This document shows, piece by piece, positions 7,394 through 10,544 of a DNA stretch of 10,544 nucleotides. The first letter of the stretch is position 1, and each line of letters begins with the position of its first letter. The notes beneath the pieces were generated by a model. The model did no database searches and was not told where the DNA came from. It saw nothing but the letters and a program-made list of their open reading frames with translations. Source of the DNA: DATLGD01 sp035540755. Its GTDB lineage: Bacteria; Actinomycetota; Actinomycetes; Mycobacteriales; SCTD01. The stretch is from NCBI GenBank assembly GCA_035540755.1, contig DATLGD010000155.1, positions 1 through 10,544 of the forward strand, read 5' to 3'. Made by a program: the position numbers and the translations under genes.

Positions 7394-9340
7394 ATGACCG
7401 AGCCGACCGCCGTGATCGAGCCGATCTCCCCGGCCGCCGTCGCCGAGCTGCGGGCGCTGCTCGACGGCCCGCACGCCGAGGTCCGCCGGTACACCCGCGA
7501 GGTGCTCTGCGGGCTCGACCTCCCGGCGGCCGACGGCCTGGACCGCGACGCCTACCGCGACCAGGTGCTCGAGTGGCTCAAGGGCGTGGCCAAGACCGGC
7601 GCCGGCTCGCGCTCGTTCCCGAGCCGGTACGGCGGCGAGAGCGACGCCGGCGGCAGCATCGCCGGCTTCCAGACCCTCGGCCACGGCGACCTGTCGCTGC
7701 TGGTCAAGGTCGGCGTGCAGTTCGGCCTGTTCGGCGGCGCCGTGCACCGGCTCGGCACGGAGAAGCACCACGCGAGGTACCTGGCCGACATCGCCTCGGT
7801 CGAGCTTCCGGGCGCCTTCGCGATGAGCGAGAGCAGCCACGGCTCGGACGTCCGCAGCATCCGCACCATCGCCCGCTACGACGCCGAGGACCGCGAGTTC
7901 GTCATCCACACGCCGGCCGAGGAGAACCGCAAGGACTGGATCGGCAACGCCGCCCGGCACGGCAAGGTGGCGGTCGTGTTCGCGCAGCTCGACGTCGCGG
8001 GCGAGGCGCGCGGCGTCCACGCCTTCGTGGTGCCGCTGCGCGACGACGACGGCAACCTGCTCGACGGCGTCGAGATCGAGGACTGCGGCGACAAGATGGG
8101 CCTGCAGGGCGTCGACAACGGCCGCATCCGCTTCTCCGCCGTGCGCATCCCGCGCGAGAACCTGCTCGACCGCTACGGCACGGTCGACGACGACGGCTCC
8201 TACCGCTCGTCGATCGACTCCCCCGGCGCGCGCTTCTTCACGATGATCGGCGCGCTGGTGCAGGGCCGGATCAGCATCGCCGGCGCCGGCATCGCGGTGG
8301 CTCGCAACGCCCTGACCATCGCCGTCCGCTGGGGTGAGCGCCGGCGCCAGTTCGGCACCGGGCTCGACATGGACACCCCGCTGATGGACTACCTGACCCA
8401 CCAGCGGCGACTGCTCCCGGCCATCGCCGAGTCCTTCGCGCTGCAGGCGGCGCACGACCACCTGACCGCCGAGTACGCGCGCGTCGTCGGCGAGGAGGAG
8501 ACCGGCACCGAGGAGCAGAGGGCCGTGGAGTCGCTGGCGGCCGGGCTCAAGGCCGGGTCGACCTGGCACATGCTGCGCGCGGTGCAGGACGCCCGCGAGT
8601 GCTGCGGCGGCAAGGGCTACCTGGCCGAGAACCGCTTCGCGTCACTGCGCAACGACTCCGACGTCTTCGTCACCTTCGAGGGCGACAACACCGTGCTGCT
8701 GCAGCTGGTCGCCAAGACGCTGCTGTCGGAGTACGCCTCGCAGTTCGAGGACCTCGACGCGGTCGGCATGGCGCGCACGCTGTCCACCCGGCAGATCAGC
8801 CGCTGGCTGTCCGAGACCGGCCCGCTCGGCCGCTTCACCCGCGACGACGTCGAGCTGCGCGACGGGGCCTGGCAGGCGCAGACGCTGCGCTTCCGCGAGG
8901 AGCGCCTGGTCGACTCGCTCGCCCGTCGTCTGCGGCGGCTCACCTCCAGCGAGGGCATGGACCCGCTGCGGGCGCTGTCGCACTGCCAGGACCACGCGCT
9001 CGCCGCGGCCACCGCGCACATCGAGCGGATCGTGCACGAGCAGTTCGCGGCTCGGGTCGCGGAGCACGAGGGCGAGACCCGCGAGGCCCTCGACCGGCTG
9101 CGTGACCTCTACGCGCTCTCGGTCGTCGAGCGAGGCCGCGCCTGGTGGCTCGAGCACGGCTACCTCGAGCCCGACGCCGCCAAGGAGCTGCAGAAGGAGG
9201 TCAACACGCTGTGCCGGGAGCTGCGCCCCTCGGCCCTCGGCCTCGTCGAGGCCTTCGGCATCCCGGACGCGCTTCTGCGCGCGCCCATCGGCATGACCTC
9301 GCCCGCGGCCGAGCAGCACTCCGGCGCCGGCACCGACTGA
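7394..9340 (+). CDS. Acyl-CoA oxidase/dehydrogenase-family flavoprotein (ACOX-like)
   Basis: This 648-aa cytoplasmic flavoprotein should oxidise an acyl-CoA to the trans-2-enoyl-CoA. At 648 aa it is much longer than ordinary acyl-CoA dehydrogenases (about 380-400 aa) and matches acyl-CoA oxidases, which pass electrons to oxygen and make H2O2. Landmarks: AFAMSESSHGSDVRSI (141-156, FAD/substrate region), GDKMGLQGVDNGRIRF (232-247), RRRQFG (316-321), ECCGGKGYLAENRF (402-415), and VTFEGDNTVLLQL (426-438), in which Glu429 is the expected catalytic base. The C-terminus LRPSALGLVEAFGIPDALL (610-628) is typical of the ACOX C-terminal domain. The ATG at 7394 follows AGAGG by 4 nt. Whether it acts as oxidase or dehydrogenase cannot be read from sequence alone. 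The gene stands alone and is transcribed away from moxR; no other beta-oxidation gene is in the window. Confidence 0.92.
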   Translation: MTEPTAVIEPISPAAVAELRALLDGPHAEVRRYTREVLCGLDLPAADGLDRDAYRDQVLEWLKGVAKTGAGSRSFPSRYGGESDAGGSIAGFQTLGHGDLSLLVKVGVQFGLFGGAVHRLGTEKHHARYLADIASVELPGAFAMSESSHGSDVRSIRTIARYDAEDREFVIHTPAEENRKDWIGNAARHGKVAVVFAQLDVAGEARGVHAFVVPLRDDDGNLLDGVEIEDCGDKMGLQGVDNGRIRFSAVRIPRENLLDRYGTVDDDGSYRSSIDSPGARFFTMIGALVQGRISIAGAGIAVARNALTIAVRWGERRRQFGTGLDMDTPLMDYLTHQRRLLPAIAESFALQAAHDHLTAEYARVVGEEETGTEEQRAVESLAAGLKAGSTWHMLRAVQDARECCGGKGYLAENRFASLRNDSDVFVTFEGDNTVLLQLVAKTLLSEYASQFEDLDAVGMARTLSTRQISRWLSETGPLGRFTRDDVELRDGAWQAQTLRFREERLVDSLARRLRRLTSSEGMDPLRALSHCQDHALAAATAHIERIVHEQFAARVAEHEGETREALDRLRDLYALSVVERGRAWWLEHGYLEPDAAKELQKEVNTLCRELRPSALGLVEAFGIPDALLRAPIGMTSPAAEQHSGAGTD

Positions 9341-9372
9341 CCCCCTGCCCCTGCGTCCGCGTCCTGACACAC
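9341..9372. repeat. Left arm of the inverted repeat bounding the DUF559 cassette
   Basis: The bases from 9352 to 9372 (beginning TGCGTCCGCG and ending CTGACACAC) are the exact reverse complement of 10496-10516: 21 of 21 positions. The pyrimidine tract on the outer side (CCCCCTGCCCC, 9341-9351) also matches the far arm (CCCCCTTCCCCCT on that strand) with two gap positions and one substitution. This extends similarity to 32 nt on this side. The arm starts at the first base after the acyl-CoA oxidase stop codon. Confidence 0.85.
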
Positions 9373-9401
9373 AACCGCCGCGGCAGCCTGCGGACGTCAG
9401 G
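9363..9401. terminator. Possible hairpin terminator between the convergent ends
   Basis: CCTGAC (9363-9368) can pair with GTCAGG (9396-9401), with an inner CCGC (9375-9378)/GCGG (9390-9393) stem. It lies between two convergent genes and includes the DUF559 stop codon. There is no T-tract on either strand, so this is only a candidate bidirectional terminator. Confidence 0.3.
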
Positions 9402-10371
9402 CCGCGTGTCGCCAGCCCCGGGAACGGAAGACCTCCTCGAGCGCGTCGAGCACGCGCTCGCGGTCGAGCCGCCACGCCGTGAGCGGGATCCGGAGCACGT
9501 CGTCCCCCTCCGCCACCAGGCGCAGGTCCCGGACGACGTCGCTGAGCTGCTGCTCGGCCTCCTGGTGCTGGATGCCGTCGATCTCCAGGGACAACCAGTA
9601 GGCGTCGTAGCGGCAGTCGAGGTACTCCCGGCCGTCCGGCCGCTCCCGCACCACCTGCCGGTCGGGCTCCGGCAGGCCGCGCTCGCGCAGGGCACGAGCG
9701 ACGTCGAGCTCGCCCATGGACCGCACGCCGCCCGCGAGGTCACGCGCCAGCTCGAGCAGGAGCGACCGGCGCTTGTGCCGGCGGACGCCGAGCACGGCGG
9801 TCAGGACGTCGTGCGGTGCGCACAGGCGGTCCTGGACGGCGCGCAGCGGGAAGAGCAGCGCCTCGCGGTCGGTGCGCGCCCACAGCGCCGCATGCACAGC
9901 AGCGACTGCGGCTCGCACGACGCGCACCCCGCCGACGACGACGACGTCCGACTCCGCGAAACGCCGGCTCTCGTGGACCCGCACCCCTTTCACGCGGCGG
10001 GGGTTCGAGCTCTTCGGGGCGATCGCGTGCGGCTCGCCGTCGTCGTCGATGTCGCATCCCAGGTGCTGCAGGGCGCTGGCTCCGTCGAGAGCGGCCCGAG
10101 GCCCCACCTCGAGCACGGCGACGGTCCGCCGGGTTGCGTCGTCCAGCGGACCGTTGTGCGTGACGACGGTCTGCCGGCCGGTCCGCTGCCACCGCCGGTA
10201 CCGCAGCTCCGCCTGGACGAGCCAGCGCGGGACACCAGCCGCCACGACCTCCGGTCGGTACAGGACCCCGTTCCGTGCTGCGGCGAGCCGGGCGAGCACC
10301 CGACGCGCCTCTGCCGGCTCGAGGAGCTTGCGGCGGACCGCTCTGCGGGTCGATCTTCGTCTGGTCGTCAT
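9397..10371 (-). CDS. AbiEi-like N-terminal plus DUF559 (Vsr-like endonuclease fold) protein
   Basis: The 324-aa product has two parts. The N-terminal part (about 18-105) looks like the winged-helix region of AbiEi-type antitoxin-like proteins: LLEPAEARRVLARLAA, then LYRPEVVAAGVPRWLVQ. The C-terminal part (about 215-320) is a DUF559 domain of the PD-(D/E)XK/Vsr type with its key residues intact: Glu221, Asp252 in YLDCRY, Glu263 and Asp265 in SLEIDGIQH, His269, and RDLR (281-284) before DVLRIP. Nuclease activity is therefore possible but not shown for this family. The ATG at 10371 is preferred over an upstream GTG at 10449, though its Shine-Dalgarno is poor. The gene is convergent with the acyl-CoA oxidase and has no partner toxin next to it. 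It is enclosed by inverted repeats, which suggests a mobile or exchangeable unit. Biological role unknown. Confidence 0.85.
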   Translation of the reverse strand: MTTRRRSTRRAVRRKLLEPAEARRVLARLAAARNGVLYRPEVVAAGVPRWLVQAELRYRRWQRTGRQTVVTHNGPLDDATRRTVAVLEVGPRAALDGASALQHLGCDIDDDGEPHAIAPKSSNPRRVKGVRVHESRRFAESDVVVVGGVRVVRAAVAAVHAALWARTDREALLFPLRAVQDRLCAPHDVLTAVLGVRRHKRRSLLLELARDLAGGVRSMGELDVARALRERGLPEPDRQVVRERPDGREYLDCRYDAYWLSLEIDGIQHQEAEQQLSDVVRDLRLVAEGDDVLRIPLTAWRLDRERVLDALEEVFRSRGWRHAA

Positions 10372-10465
10372 GGGCGCAGGCTGCCGGACGCTGTGCCGAG
10401 CGCGGCCGCCATCGCAGCGACATGTGGACAGCCGGCGTCCTGGGCTCACCTGTGGACGCCGCGCC

Positions 10466-10479
10466 GCCGGACGTCCGGC
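10466..10479. repeat. 14-bp perfect palindrome upstream of the DUF559 gene
   Basis: GCCGGACGTCCGGC is its own reverse complement. It lies about 95 bp upstream of the DUF559 ATG, within the inverted-repeat cassette, and could be an operator for a dimeric regulator or for the product's own winged-helix part. In DNA this GC-rich, short palindromes also arise by chance. Confidence 0.35.
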
Positions 10480-10495
10480 CGGCCCCGCGTGCGCC

Positions 10496-10529
10496 GTGTG
10501 TCAGGACGCGGACGCAAGGGGGAAGGGGG
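10496..10529. repeat. Right arm of the inverted repeat bounding the DUF559 cassette
   Basis: The bases 10496-10516 (GTGTGTCAGG followed by ACGCGGACGCA) are the perfect inverse of 9352-9372. The following purine tract AGGGGGAAGGGGG (10517-10529) mirrors the pyrimidine tract of the left arm with minor gaps. The arms lie about 1.12 kb apart with exactly one gene between them. No target-site duplication is evident outside the arms. Confidence 0.85.
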
Positions 10530-10544
10530 CACGCCGGGCGGAGC

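Larger units (their letters stand above)
10372..10544. other. Non-coding region upstream of the DUF559 gene
   Basis: No gene is supported here. It contains a 14-bp palindrome (10466-10479), two TGTGGAC motifs (10423-10429 and 10451-10457) 28 bp apart, and the right arm of the inverted repeat (10496-10529). The final 15 bases show nothing recognisable. Confidence 0.6.

Noticed and set aside
7204..7494. N-terminal extension of MoxR to 448 aa
   Set aside because: It would cross the divergent intergenic region and overlap the acyl-CoA oxidase start; the ATG at 7203 has a good Shine-Dalgarno and family-like length.
10422..10459. Replication origin
   Set aside because: Only two imperfect DnaA-box-like sites, no AT-rich unwinding region, and no dnaA/dnaN/parAB genes nearby.
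9341..10529. Classical insertion sequence
   Set aside because: Terminal-type inverted repeats are present, but the only gene inside is DUF559-like, not a transposase, and no target-site duplication can be seen.

Overview
The window is very GC-rich and densely coded, with GTG starts and 4-nt stop/start overlaps. This fits a high-GC actinobacterium. A Geodermatophilaceae-like or related lineage is my guess from overall feel only; no marker in the window fixes the genus. I see no rRNA, tRNA, CRISPR array or recognisable transposase.

Layout. Positions 1-7203 hold seven genes on the minus strand with little space between them. Read 5'->3' they are: a MoxR-family AAA+ ATPase (7203-6148), a DUF58 protein (6151-5156), a BatA-like von Willebrand A membrane protein (5155-4190), an unrecognised single-pass membrane protein of 494 aa (4114-2630), purine nucleoside phosphorylase (2610-1804), a phosphopentomutase/phosphoglucomutase-type phosphosugar mutase (1807-254), and the start of deoxyribose-phosphate aldolase (213 to beyond the left edge). 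Positions 7204-7393 form a divergent intergenic region rich in small repeats. Positions 7394-9340 encode an acyl-CoA oxidase-like flavoprotein on the plus strand. Positions 9341-10529 are a gene-sized unit bounded by an inverted repeat (21 bp perfect, about 32-34 bp imperfect). It contains one minus-strand gene with an AbiEi-like N-terminus and a DUF559 (Vsr-like PD-(D/E)XK) C-terminus. The last 15 bases show nothing recognisable.

How the genes may work together. MoxR, DUF58 and the VWA protein are the standard core of a MoxR/BatA-type membrane-associated AAA+ system; the 494-aa protein may be a lineage-specific partner. PunA, the mutase and DeoC form a coherent nucleoside salvage route: phosphorolysis to (deoxy)ribose-1-phosphate, isomerisation to the 5-phosphate, and aldol cleavage to glyceraldehyde-3-phosphate plus acetaldehyde. 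The tight spacing suggests both modules could share one transcript from the 7204-7393 region, but this is inferred from spacing only. The acyl-CoA oxidase and the DUF559 gene look functionally unrelated to the rest.

The most unusual item is the inverted-repeat-bounded DUF559 cassette, which begins at the first base after the acyl-CoA oxidase stop codon.
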